A DNA stretch of 16,441 nucleotides, from the NCBI GenBank assembly GCA_947176565.1, contig CAMWRC010000004.1, positions 1 to 16,441 of the forward strand, read 5' to 3'. Positions 1 through 7,169 of the stretch are shown one piece after another. The notes under the pieces were generated by a model. The model was not told the origin of the DNA. It was given only the letters and a program-made list of their open reading frames with translations, and did no database searches. The DNA is from an uncultured Ruminococcus sp. GTDB lineage: Bacteria; Bacillota; Clostridia; Oscillospirales; Ruminococcaceae. Position 1 is the first letter of the stretch. Every line of letters begins with the position of its first letter. Position numbers and translations under genes: made by a program.

Positions 1-1116
1 ACTGCTGCTATCACAAAGACTCTCGCTATGAAGGGTCAGGCTAAGTATGAGGCTTACGATATGATTGATAAGGCTCCTGAAGAGAGAGAGCGTGGTATCA
101 CTATCAATACTGCTCACGTTGAGTATGAGACAGATGCTCGTCACTATGCTCACGTTGACTGCCCTGGTCACGCTGACTACGTTAAGAACATGATTACGGG
201 TGCTGCTCAGATGGACGGCGCTATCCTCGTAGTTGCTGCTTCTGACGGTCCTATGGCTCAGACAAGAGAGCATATCCTTCTCGCTCGTCAGGTTGGCGTT
301 CCTGCAATCGTTGTATTCATGAACAAGGCTGACCAGGTTGACGATGAGGAACTTCTCGAACTTGTTGAGATGGATATCCGTGACCTTCTCTCATCTTATG
401 ACTTCCCTGGCGATGATACTCCTATCATCAAGGGTTCTGCTCTTCAGGCTCTCGAAGCTCCGGATGACCTCAGCAACCCTGCATATGCTCCTATCCTCGA
501 GCTTATGAATGCTGTTGACGAGTATATCCCAAGCCCTGAAAGAGACGATGCTAAGCCGTTCCTTATGCCTATCGAGGATACTATGACTATCTCTGGCCGT
601 GGTACTGTTGTTACAGGTAGAGTAGAACGTGGACGTCTTAATGTAAACGAGCAGGTTGAAATCGTTGGTCTTTCTGATGAGAAGAAGACAACTGTTGTTA
701 CAGGTCTTGAAATGTTCAGAAAAACTCTTGACTTCTGTGAGGCTGGCGATAACGTAGGCGCACTTCTCCGTGGTATCACAAGAGACCAGGTTGAGCGTGG
801 ACAGGTTCTCTGCAAACCCGGCTCAATTCACCCGCACACAAAGTTTGCTGGTCAGGTTTATGTTCTTAAGAAAGAAGAGGGTGGTCGTCATACACCGTTC
901 TTCAACAACTACAGACCTCAGTTCTATTTCAGAACAACTGACGTTACAGGCGTTGTTACACTTCCTGCTGATAAAGAAATGTGTATGCCTGGCGATAACG
1001 TAGCTATGAACGTTGAGCTTATCACTCCTATCGCTATCGAAGAGGGACTCCGTTTTGCTATCCGTGAGGGCGGCAGAACAGTAGGTTCAGGCGTTGTTAC
1101 AGCTATCAACGAATAA
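1..1116 (+). CDS. tuf: Elongation factor Tu (5' end cut off by the window)
   Basis: EF-Tu is the GTPase that delivers aminoacyl-tRNA to the ribosome A site in the cytoplasm. The frame is open from base 1, so the ATG at 28 is internal; 371 residues are visible and about 26, including the GHVDHGKT P-loop, lie outside the window (family length about 397). Visible signatures are RGITI (switch I), DCPGH at residues 53-57 of the visible part, NKAD at 108-111 and GSAL (G5), followed by the two beta-barrel domains with the conserved [13 protein letters not shown] stretch. Codon use is strongly biased, as expected for a very highly expressed gene. The gene ends at TAA 1114-1116 and a perfect hairpin terminator follows 32 bases later. 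Identification is essentially certain; which other str-operon genes precede it cannot be seen. Confidence 0.98.
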   Translation, partial: TAAITKTLAMKGQAKYEAYDMIDKAPEERERGITINTAHVEYETDARHYAHVDCPGHADYVKNMITGAAQMDGAILVVAASDGPMAQTREHILLARQVGVPAIVVFMNKADQVDDEELLELVEMDIRDLLSSYDFPGDDTPIIKGSALQALEAPDDLSNPAYAPILELMNAVDEYIPSPERDDAKPFLMPIEDTMTISGRGTVVTGRVERGRLNVNEQVEIVGLSDEKKTTVVTGLEMFRKTLDFCEAGDNVGALLRGITRDQVERGQVLCKPGSIHPHTKFAGQVYVLKKEEGGRHTPFFNNYRPQFYFRTTDVTGVVTLPADKEMCMPGDNVAMNVELITPIAIEEGLRFAIREGGRTVGSGVVTAINE

Positions 1117-1148
1117 TTAAACCGTTTAACAAAATTTTCTTAAAATAT

Positions 1149-1183
1149 AATTCCGCTGAGAAATCAGCGGAATTTTTATTTTT
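1149..1183 (+). terminator. Intrinsic terminator of tuf
   Basis: A perfect 11-bp stem (AATTCCGCTGA at 1149-1159 with TCAGCGGAATT at 1164-1174) closes a GAAA loop and is followed by a T-rich run to 1183. It separates tuf from spoVT. Confidence 0.93.
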
Positions 1184-1185
1184 CT

Positions 1186-1214
1186 GTATATTTTAGTTCC
1201 GAATGCAAATAATA
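1186..1214 (+). promoter_or_regulatory. Sigma-G-like (forespore) promoter of spoVT
   Basis: GTATA (1186-1190), 17 bases, AATAATA (1208-1214) fits the B. subtilis sigma-G pattern gHATR / CATWHTA except for the first base of the -10 box. The RBS lies about 20 bases downstream. SpoVT is a sigma-G gene in B. subtilis, and the spoVAC promoter in this window has nearly the same sequence. The region is AT-rich, so a chance match is possible. Confidence 0.45.
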
Positions 1215-1250
1215 TGGGTGCAAAGGAAAAAATTTGCGGAGGTATTATTT

Positions 1251-1790
1251 ATGAAAGCAACAGGAATCGTAAGACGAATAGATGATTTGGGTCGTGTAGT
1301 TATCCCAAAGGAAATACGCAGGACTATGCGTATACGTGAGGGCGACCCACTTGAAATATATACTAACAGCGAGGGCGAGGTAATATTCAAGAAATATTCA
1401 GCCATAAGTGAAATGGGAGAAAATGCAGCAAATGTAGCCGAGGTAATGTATAAGATTGCCGGTTGTCCGGTGCTGATTTTTGATAAAGACCATGTTGTAG
1501 CTTCAGCTGGCATACCTCGTCGGGAAGTGTCTGAACGCCGCGTTTCAGCACAGCTTGAGAGTATTATGGAAAACCGTGGACAGTATTTCTGCCCCGATGG
1601 AAATACAAATAATTTCTATCCGGCTGAGGGTATCGACCGTACAGCTATTGCGGCTCTGCCTATAATATCTGCCGGAGATGTGTCCGGAGCAGTGGCTTTT
1701 ATGACAGCAGAAAAGCATACAGAGGCAAATGATTTACAAAAAAGCCTTATAACGGCGGCATCACAATTCCTTGCGAAACAGCTTGAATAG
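1251..1790 (+). CDS. spoVT: Stage V sporulation protein T, AbrB-type regulator
   Basis: This is a transition-state type transcription regulator that modulates sigma-G dependent genes in the forespore. Residues 1-50 form an AbrB/SpoVT swapped-hairpin DNA-binding domain with the diagnostic GIVRRIDDLGRVVIPKEIRR and the REGDPLEIYT stretch; residues about 56-179 form the C-terminal GAF-like domain. The 179-aa length matches B. subtilis SpoVT (178 aa). An in-frame upstream ATG at 1203 exists, but the start at 1251 is preferred because CGGAGGT (1237-1243) lies 7 bases upstream and because SpoVT proteins begin with MKATGIVRR. The gene is monocistronic, between the tuf terminator and a hairpin at 1818-1843. 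The GAF half is less conserved than the AbrB half, as usual for this family. Confidence 0.95.
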   Translation: MKATGIVRRIDDLGRVVIPKEIRRTMRIREGDPLEIYTNSEGEVIFKKYSAISEMGENAANVAEVMYKIAGCPVLIFDKDHVVASAGIPRREVSERRVSAQLESIMENRGQYFCPDGNTNNFYPAEGIDRTAIAALPIISAGDVSGAVAFMTAEKHTEANDLQKSLITAASQFLAKQLE

Positions 1791-1810
1791 CTTACGCTGA
1801 TATTGTATAC

Positions 1811-1844
1811 AAAAAAGAAAGCCTGCTAATTACAGCAGGCTTTT
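1811..1844 (-). terminator. Intrinsic terminator, stronger leftward (small RNA), also behind spoVT
   Basis: A perfect 10-bp stem (1818-1827 with 1834-1843) has loop AATTAC. On the minus strand the stem is followed by C and six T (1816-1811), a good U-tract. On the plus strand only the stem's own T residues are present and GAAATAAA follows, so rightward termination of spoVT is probably weaker. This asymmetry supports a leftward transcript ending here. Confidence 0.85.
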
Positions 1845-1926
1845 GAAATAAAAAAATAAAATGTGTAGAACAAAAGAAAGGAGACAACAAAACGAGTGAT
1901 AAATAATTCGAAGATTATTTAGCACT
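1811..1926 (-). ncRNA. Candidate trans-acting small RNA, about 116 nt
   Basis: A complete transcription unit without a plausible ORF lies on the minus strand between spoVT and nifJ. A sigma-A promoter (-10 at 1933-1938) predicts a start near 1926. Exactly there a hairpin begins: AGTGCTAAATAAT (1926-1914) pairs with ATTATTTATCACT (1907-1895), 12 of 13 pairs, around a CTTCGA loop. It is followed by an unpaired pyrimidine-rich stretch containing CTCCTTTCT (1883-1875), identical to the 16S rRNA anti-Shine-Dalgarno tail, then an AU-rich stretch and the intrinsic terminator with a six-T tract. The order 5' hairpin, CU-rich seed, terminator is typical of Firmicute regulatory RNAs that pair with ribosome-binding sites. 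The RNA family is not recognised; no expression evidence is available from sequence alone. Confidence 0.6.
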
Positions 1927-1932
1927 ACTGAT

Positions 1933-1961
1933 ATTATACCGTATTTTTGGACTTACGTCAA
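1933..1961 (-). promoter_or_regulatory. Sigma-A promoter driving the leftward small RNA
   Basis: On the minus strand, TTGACG (1961-1956), a 17-base spacer and TATAAT (1938-1933) form a near-perfect promoter (11 of 12). The predicted start, 7 bases after the -10, coincides with the first base of the 5' hairpin of the candidate small RNA. No protein gene on the minus strand could use it. Confidence 0.7.
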
Positions 1962-2108
1962 GTCAATTCGTGAAAAAATTATGAAAAACCGCTGTAATTT
2001 GGCACTTTTCACAAGTGCTAAAAAAGCATTTTGTATAAATTAGACAAATAATATTCACAATTAGTTTGCTGTCGCTAACATAAATTTGTTATTTATGCCA
2101 AAAAATTA
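1962..2108. other. Gene-free stretch upstream of the nifJ promoter
   Basis: No credible coding frame is visible here. It holds a small hairpin (GCACTT 2002-2007 with AAGTGC 2013-2018) without a T-tract, and two overlapping AT-rich inverted repeats 12-33 bases upstream of the nifJ -35 box: TAACA (2076-2080)/TGTTA (2087-2091), and CATAAAT (2079-2085)/ATTTATG (2091-2097). Either could be an operator, but in such AT-rich DNA short palindromes are common. Confidence 0.3.
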
Positions 2109-2137
2109 TTTACAAAGTCCTGAATTTATGATATAAT
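2109..2137 (+). promoter_or_regulatory. Sigma-A promoter of nifJ, extended -10
   Basis: TTTACA (2109-2114), 17 bases, TATAAT (2132-2137) preceded by TG at 2129-2130 (extended -10). It predicts a start near 2144 and a leader of about 60 bases containing an imperfect hairpin (2148-2173) and ending in the GGAGG ribosome-binding site at 2191-2195. Confidence 0.85.
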
Positions 2138-2204
2138 ATCAAATGAGGTTATATGCCGTTATGGCGTGTACAACTGAAAAACTTTTTAATGGAGGTCACT
2201 ACCA

Positions 2205-5200
2205 ATGGCAATCAAAAGAAAAATGAAAACCATGGACGGTAATAACGCTGCTGCTTGGGTGTCATATCCCTTTACTGATGTAGCTGCTATTTACCCAATC
2301 ACTCCCTCGTCCGTTATGGCTGAGGTTACTGACAGCTGGTCTGCTAAGGATAAGAAAAACCTTTTCGGTCAGCCTGTAACTGTTGCTGAAATGCAGTCAG
2401 AGGCAGGTGCTGCCGGTACTGTTCACGGTTCACTTTCCGCAGGCGCACTCACAACCACATACACAGCTTCACAGGGTCTGCTCCTGATGATTCCTAATAT
2501 GTATAAAATCGCCGGCGAGCTTCTTCCTAACGTTATCCACGTTTCTGCGCGCTGCGTTTCTTCACATGCTCTCAATATCTTCGGCGACCACTCAGATGTC
2601 TATGCATGCCGTCAGACAGGATATGCTATGCTCTGCTCAGGAAGCGCACAGGAAGTTATGGATCTCGGTGCAGTTGCTCATCTTTCAACTATCAAAGGCA
2701 GAGTTCCTTTCCTCCACTTCTTTGATGGTTTCCGTACTTCCCACGAGATTCAGAAAATCGAGACATGGGACGACGAAACTCTCCTCTCACTTCTCGACAA
2801 GGACGCAGCTCAGAGATTCAGAGACGGCGCACTTCACCCTGAAACACCTGTTCTCCGCGGCTCTGCACAGAACCCTGATATCTTCTTCCAGGCTCGTGAG
2901 GCTTGCAACAAGTACTATGATGCTCTCCCTGCTATTGTAGAAGATTACATGAACAAAATCAATGAGCTTATCGGAACAGACTACAAGCTCTTTAATTACT
3001 ATGGTGCTGCTGATGCTGAACATATCATTATTGCTATGGGTTCAGTAAATGAAACTATCGAGGAAACTATTGACTATCTCAATGCTCAGGGCGGTAAATA
3101 CGGTCTCGTAAAAGTAAGACTCTACAGACCTTTCGTTGCTGAAAAACTCGTTGAAGTTATTCCCGACAGCGTAAAGAGAATTTCAGTTCTCGACAGAACA
3201 AAAGAACCCGGCTCACTCGGCGAACCGCTCTATCTTGATGTAGTTGCTGCTCTCAAGGGTACAAGGTTCAATGATATTCCTGTATTCACAGGCAGATACG
3301 GTCTCGGTTCAAAGGATACTGTTCCGGCTCAGATTGTTGCAGTATTCAAGAACGAAACAAAGCAGAGATTCACAATCGGTATCGAGGACGATGTTACAAA
3401 CCTCTCACTTCCGCTTGAAGCAAATCCTGATTCAGCTCCTGCCGGCACAACTGCCTGCAAGTTCTGGGGTCTCGGTTCAGACGGTACTGTAGGCGCAAAC
3501 AAGAACTCTATCAAGATTATCGGCGACCATACAGACCTCTATGCTCAGGCTTACTTTGCATATGACTCAAAGAAGTCCGGCGGTGTAACTATTTCACATC
3601 TCCGTTTCGGTAAAACTCCTATCAAGTCAACTTATCTCATCAATAAGGCTGATTTCGTTGCCTGCCATAATCAGAGCTATATTGACAAGTACGATATGGT
3701 TTCCGACATCAAGCCCGGCGGTACTTTCCTTCTCAATACTATCTGGGATATGGACGGTCTTGAGGCTAATCTCCCCGGACAGGTAAAGAGATATATCGCT
3801 GAAAACAATATCAATTTCTATACAATCAATGGCGTAAAGCTTGGTGAGGAAACAGGTATGGGTACAAGAATCAACACGATTCTCCAGTCTGCATTCTTCA
3901 AGCTGGCTGATATTATTCCTTTTGAGGACGCTGTTAAGTACATGAAGGCTGCTGCTGAAGCTTCTTACAGCAAGAAGGGTCAGGACGTTGTTGAAAAGAA
4001 CTGGAACGCTATTGATGCAGGTCATCAGAATATCGTGAAGATTGATGTTCCTGAATCGTGGAAAGATGCTGCTGATACTCAGATGGGTATGGCTTCTGTT
4101 TCATGCGACAACAAGGCACTTCAGGATTATGTAAACAATATCCAGATTCCTTGCAACGCTCAGAAGGGTGATTCTCTTCCTGTTTCCACATTCGTGGATA
4201 TGGCAGACGGTACATTCCCGCAGGGTTCTGCTGCATTTGAAAAGCGCGGTATTGCTGTTAAGGTTCCGGCTTGGATTCCTGAAAACTGTATTCAGTGTAA
4301 CCAGTGTGCTTACGTTTGTCCGCACGCTGTAATCCGTCCTGTAGCTATGACTCCTGCTGAGGTTGAAGCTGCTCCTGCCGGAATCAAGACTCTTGATTTC
4401 AAGCCCGCACTCGGCGACCTTAAGTTTACAATGACAGTTTCAACTCTTGACTGTACAGGCTGCGGTGTCTGCGCAAATGTTTGTCCTGCAAAGAATAAGG
4501 CACTGGTTATGGAGCCTATCGCTTCACAGATGGCACAGCAGGAAGTATTCAACTACGGCGTTACTATCGACGAAAAGCCGGAAGTTGCTGCTAAGTTCAA
4601 GGCTGATACGGTTAAGGGTTCACAGTTCAGACAGCCGCTTCTCGAGTTCTCTGGTGCTTGTGCAGGCTGCGGTGAAACTCCTTATGCTAAACTCGTTACA
4701 CAGCTTTTCGGCGACAGAATGATGATTGCCAACGCTACAGGCTGTTCTTCAATCTGGGGCGGTTCGGCACCTTCAACTCCTTACACTGTAAACAAGCAGG
4801 GCAGAGGTCCGGCTTGGAGCAACTCACTCTTTGAGGATAACGCTGAGTTCGGTTATGGTATGTATCTTGCTCAGGAGACACTCCGCAAGAGAGTTACAGA
4901 CAAGGTTCTTGCTATCAGAGAAAAGGCTGAAAAGCCAGAAGTAAAGGCTGCTATCGATGAGTATCTTGATACGTATAACGATGGTGCTGCCAATGCTGCT
5001 GCTACAGACAAGCTGGTTGCTGCTCTTGAAGCCTGCGGCTGCGATGATGCAAAGGCTATTCTTGCTGAAAAACTTTATCTCTCCAAGAAGTCACAGTGGA
5101 TATTCGGCGGTGACGGCTGGGCTTATGATATCGGATTCGGCGGTCTCGACCACGTTATTGCATCAGGCAAGAATGTAAATATCCTCGTATTCGATACAGA

Positions 5201-5750
5201 GGTTTACTCAAATACAGGCGGACAGGCATCAAAGTCCACACCTACAGGTGCTATTGCTCAGTTCGCTGCTGCTGGTAAGGTTATGAAGAAGAAGGACCTT
5301 GCAGGTATCGCAATGAGCTATGGATATGTTTATGTTGCACACGTTGCTATGGGCGCAAACATGAATCAGTGTATCAAGGCATTTGCTGAGGCTGAAGCTT
5401 ATGACGGACCGTCAATCGTAATCGCATACGCTCCTTGTATCAATCACGGTATCAAGACAGGTATGGCTACAGCTCAGGCTGAGGAAAAGAAAGCTGTTGA
5501 AGCTGGCTACTGGCATCTTTACAGATATAATCCGACGCTCAAGGAAGAGGGCAAGAATCCGTTTATTCTTGATTCAAAAGCACCTAATACTGACGAGTAC
5601 AAGAACTTCCTCATGGGTGAAGTACGTTACAATTCGCTTGCACGTTCAAATCCTGAACGCGCTGAAAAGCTCTTTGACGCTGCTGTTGCAAATGCTAAGG
5701 ACAGATACGACTATCTCACAAGACTTGCAACACTTTATGGCGAGGACTAA
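2205..5750 (+). CDS. nifJ: Pyruvate:ferredoxin (flavodoxin) oxidoreductase
   Basis: This cytoplasmic thiamine-diphosphate iron-sulfur enzyme oxidises pyruvate plus CoA to acetyl-CoA and CO2, reducing ferredoxin; it is the central pyruvate step of anaerobic fermentation. The single 1181-aa chain has the usual fused domain order and length. The N-terminal pyrimidine-binding domain carries YPITPSSVMAE; the 8Fe-ferredoxin domain has CxxCxxCxxxC at C695/698/701/705 and C750/753/756/760; proximal-cluster cysteines are at C819, C822, C847 and C1078, each offset by about 7 from the Desulfovibrio africanus enzyme; the TPP/Mg motif is GGDGWAYD near 968-975 with NTGGQ at 1003-1007. GGAGG lies 9 bases before the ATG. 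Codon bias is strong, like tuf. A relic of its 3' end lies at 6480-6534. All key residues appear intact. Confidence 0.98.
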   Translation: MAIKRKMKTMDGNNAAAWVSYPFTDVAAIYPITPSSVMAEVTDSWSAKDKKNLFGQPVTVAEMQSEAGAAGTVHGSLSAGALTTTYTASQGLLLMIPNMYKIAGELLPNVIHVSARCVSSHALNIFGDHSDVYACRQTGYAMLCSGSAQEVMDLGAVAHLSTIKGRVPFLHFFDGFRTSHEIQKIETWDDETLLSLLDKDAAQRFRDGALHPETPVLRGSAQNPDIFFQAREACNKYYDALPAIVEDYMNKINELIGTDYKLFNYYGAADAEHIIIAMGSVNETIEETIDYLNAQGGKYGLVKVRLYRPFVAEKLVEVIPDSVKRISVLDRTKEPGSLGEPLYLDVVAALKGTRFNDIPVFTGRYGLGSKDTVPAQIVAVFKNETKQRFTIGIEDDVTNLSLPLEANPDSAPAGTTACKFWGLGSDGTVGANKNSIKIIGDHTDLYAQAYFAYDSKKSGGVTISHLRFGKTPIKSTYLINKADFVACHNQSYIDKYDMVSDIKPGGTFLLNTIWDMDGLEANLPGQVKRYIAENNINFYTINGVKLGEETGMGTRINTILQSAFFKLADIIPFEDAVKYMKAAAEASYSKKGQDVVEKNWNAIDAGHQNIVKIDVPESWKDAADTQMGMASVSCDNKALQDYVNNIQIPCNAQKGDSLPVSTFVDMADGTFPQGSAAFEKRGIAVKVPAWIPENCIQCNQCAYVCPHAVIRPVAMTPAEVEAAPAGIKTLDFKPALGDLKFTMTVSTLDCTGCGVCANVCPAKNKALVMEPIASQMAQQEVFNYGVTIDEKPEVAAKFKADTVKGSQFRQPLLEFSGACAGCGETPYAKLVTQLFGDRMMIANATGCSSIWGGSAPSTPYTVNKQGRGPAWSNSLFEDNAEFGYGMYLAQETLRKRVTDKVLAIREKAEKPEVKAAIDEYLDTYNDGAANAAATDKLVAALEACGCDDAKAILAEKLYLSKKSQWIFGGDGWAYDIGFGGLDHVIASGKNVNILVFDTEVYSNTGGQASKSTPTGAIAQFAAAGKVMKKKDLAGIAMSYGYVYVAHVAMGANMNQCIKAFAEAEAYDGPSIVIAYAPCINHGIKTGMATAQAEEKKAVEAGYWHLYRYNPTLKEEGKNPFILDSKAPNTDEYKNFLMGEVRYNSLARSNPERAEKLFDAAVANAKDRYDYLTRLATLYGED

Positions 5751-5766
5751 TCCCTGAACTAATAAT

Positions 5767-5799
5767 AAATCCTCGTCCGCTTGCGGACGGGGATTTTTA
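5767..5799 (+). terminator. Intrinsic terminator of nifJ
   Basis: AAATCCTCGTCCG (5767-5779) pairs with CGGACGGGGATTT (5784-5796) with one G-T pair, around a CTTG loop, followed by a T run. The downstream SIMPL gene has no visible promoter of its own, so it probably depends on readthrough of this hairpin. Confidence 0.9.
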
Positions 5800-5824
5800 T
5801 AAAAAATTAATGGGGATTATAAAT

Positions 5825-6466
5825 ATGGGTGAAATGACTGTAAAAGGTTATGCAGAACGTAAAGTTGAGTGCGATTTAGTCAAATATACCTTTAATTTTG
5901 AAAAAGTCGGTTATTCAATTGATACATCTATAAAGGCTGTATCTGCTGAACTTGAACGTTTTCTTGAAATAATTGAAAAGAAAACAGGAATAGCTCCGAA
6001 TGTTTTTAGAATTGAAAACAATTCAACATCGAAAGAATATCACTCTAACAAAGAGAAAAGATATGAAGCAGACAGGAAAATATCCGCTGTTCTTCCTCTG
6101 AATGTTAAATTTTCTGATTTGTTAATGAACATTATTGAAAAATATAAACTTAACGTTGAAGTTAAGGAAAGTTATATTATTTCAAATATAGAGGAAATAA
6201 ACAAAGAACTTCTCAAACTTGCTATTGAAAAATCCAAAGACAAAGCAGAAATGATTGCTTCATTTGCCGGAGAAAAAATTTGTGGAATTAAAACGCTGAG
6301 AATTTTAACAAAGAATTCTGTTTTAATTGATGAAGATGATGAAGATTATGAAGATGGATTTATGCTTGATGATATTTTTAAAGTTCTTGATTCAAAAGCG
6401 AGTCAACTTTCATCTCCTGTAACTGAATTAAGTCAAAGCGTTGAGATAACATGGAATATTGAATAA
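5825..6466 (+). CDS. SIMPL-domain (DUF541/YggE-like) protein, cytoplasmic
   Basis: The 213-aa product has the SIMPL/YggE pattern: an N-terminal MTVKGYAERKVECDLV strand region (family form: vkGyGe..v.PDla) and a KSKDKAEMIASFAGEKICGI segment near residues 136-155, matching the family's AR.KAe.lA...G.klG block. Unlike YggE there is no signal peptide, so it should be cytoplasmic. An unusual acidic patch (D/E-rich, residues 169-183) sits in the C-terminal half. The start at 5825 is preferred over an in-frame ATG at 5810 because GGGGA (5812-5816) lies 8 bases upstream. The gene is visibly more AT-rich and less codon-biased than nifJ, and is sandwiched between the nifJ terminator and a nifJ 3' relic, suggesting insertion. 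Molecular function of the family is unclear. Confidence 0.75.
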   Translation: MGEMTVKGYAERKVECDLVKYTFNFEKVGYSIDTSIKAVSAELERFLEIIEKKTGIAPNVFRIENNSTSKEYHSNKEKRYEADRKISAVLPLNVKFSDLLMNIIEKYKLNVEVKESYIISNIEEINKELLKLAIEKSKDKAEMIASFAGEKICGIKTLRILTKNSVLIDEDDEDYEDGFMLDDIFKVLDSKASQLSSPVTELSQSVEITWNIE

Positions 6467-6479
6467 TTTAATCAATATC

Positions 6480-6534
6480 GGCAAGAATCCGTTTATACTT
6501 GATTCAAAAGCTTGCAAAACACGGCGAGGACTGA
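6480..6534 (+). pseudogene. Degenerate, internally deleted copy of the nifJ 3' end
   Basis: Bases 6480-6511 match nifJ 5550-5581 at 31 of 32 positions; the one difference (6497) is synonymous in the nifJ frame (Ile). At 6511 the sequence jumps to nifJ 5724: CTTGCAA (6511-6517), a short diverged stretch, then GGCGAGGACT (6523-6532), which is the end of nifJ (5739-5748). About 142 bases of nifJ are missing at the junction, leaving the last part out of frame. Upstream of 6480 similarity stops abruptly. It cannot encode a functional protein. Confidence 0.85.
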
Positions 6535-6565
6535 TTCAGTAATTGCCTGAATCACGTGAGTGATT
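6532..6565 (+). promoter_or_regulatory. Two overlapping hairpins ahead of the transferase gene
   Basis: TGATTCAG (6532-6539) pairs with CTGAATCA (6547-6554), and AATCAC (6550-6555) pairs with GTGATT (6560-6565) around a GTGA tetraloop. The two stems share 6550-6554 and so exclude each other. A terminator-type hairpin follows at 6577. This may be an attenuator-like leader, or leftover nifJ 3' flanking sequence. No convincing promoter for the downstream gene was found here. Confidence 0.35.
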
Positions 6566-6570
6566 AATAA

Positions 6571-6610
6571 ATAATAAAAAGCCCGCGTACAGAAAAGTAC
6601 GTGGGCTTTT
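6571..6610. terminator. Bidirectional intrinsic terminator
   Basis: A 14-bp stem with one G-T pair (6577-6590 with 6597-6610) has loop AGAAAA. Leftward it is followed by TATTATTTATT (6576 down to 6566), a fair U-tract; rightward only the stem's own four T precede GAATATGG. It could end readthrough from nifJ/SIMPL, or long readthrough from htpG on the other strand. It lies only 5-23 bases before the possible start codons of the transferase. Confidence 0.8.
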
Positions 6611-6632
6611 GAATATGGTGATAACTATGATT

Positions 6633-7169
6633 ATGATTTCTATAGCTGATATTCCAAATAAAAAGCAGCATGAACACGCACACAGTCTGCTGAGGGAATG
6701 TCTCAAACATCTTGATATAGATTATTCCGGCGATATTAAAATATCTAAAAATAAATACGGAAAGCCTTCGCTGACAGAATATCCGGAAATTAAATACAAT
6801 ATCTCCCATGCTGACGGAATATGTGCGTGTATCGTTTCGGAGAAGGAATGCGGTATCGACTGCGAATCTGTCCGGTCATACCGTCCAAATGTGATGAAAC
6901 GGGCTTTTTCGGAATCTGAAATCAATATGATTGAAAAAGCTCATGAATCGGAACGTAATCTGCTTTTTTTCCGCCTGTGGACGCTGAAAGAAGCTTACAT
7001 CAAAGCAATAGGCATAGGATTATCATATCCTCTGAAAAATGCCGTGTTTGATTTTTCCGACAATGAAATAATAACCGAAATACCGGATTATGATTTCAGG
7101 CAGTATATCTTAAAAGGCGGAAAATACGTTGTTTCAATTGCTTTACATAAGTTCGCAGATGAGATTTGA
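6633..7169 (+). CDS. 4'-phosphopantetheinyl transferase, Sfp superfamily
   Basis: The enzyme moves the phosphopantetheine arm from CoA to a serine of an acyl, peptidyl or aryl carrier protein. Family blocks are clear: KYGKP (residues 41-45), YNISHAD (55-61, like Sfp FNLSHSG), GIDCE (74-78) with Mg-binding D76 and E78, and [19 protein letters not shown] with W116, K119-E120 and K124. At 178 aa it is shorter than Sfp (224 aa). The start is uncertain: in-frame TTG 6609 and ATGs at 6615, 6627 and 6633 are possible; GGTGAT (6617-6622), complementary to the anti-SD, favours 6633 (10-base spacing) or 6627. Its last 27 bases overlap convergent htpG. No synthase or carrier protein gene lies nearby, so its substrate cannot be told. 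Confidence 0.9.
   Translation: MISIADIPNKKQHEHAHSLLRECLKHLDIDYSGDIKISKNKYGKPSLTEYPEIKYNISHADGICACIVSEKECGIDCESVRSYRPNVMKRAFSESEINMIEKAHESERNLLFFRLWTLKEAYIKAIGIGLSYPLKNAVFDFSDNEIITEIPDYDFRQYILKGGKYVVSIALHKFADEI

Noticed and set aside
1877..1922. AAAGGAG on the plus strand as a ribosome-binding site for a tiny gene (GTG at 1896, 8 codons).
   Set aside because: Spacing is 12 bases, no ATG is within range, the frame stops after 8 codons, and the sequence is better explained as the complement of the CU-rich tract of the leftward small RNA.
1919..2021. TTAGCACT (1919-1926) and AGTGCTAA (2014-2021) as a second CIRCE.
   Set aside because: The half sites are 87 bases apart instead of 9 and lack the terminal C/G. 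The first is part of the small RNA 5' hairpin.
3627..4025. Open frames antisense to nifJ (for example 3627-4025, 4009-4236 and 4310-4552, minus strand).
   Set aside because: They have no ribosome-binding site or recognisable motif, and arise from the biased codon use of nifJ.
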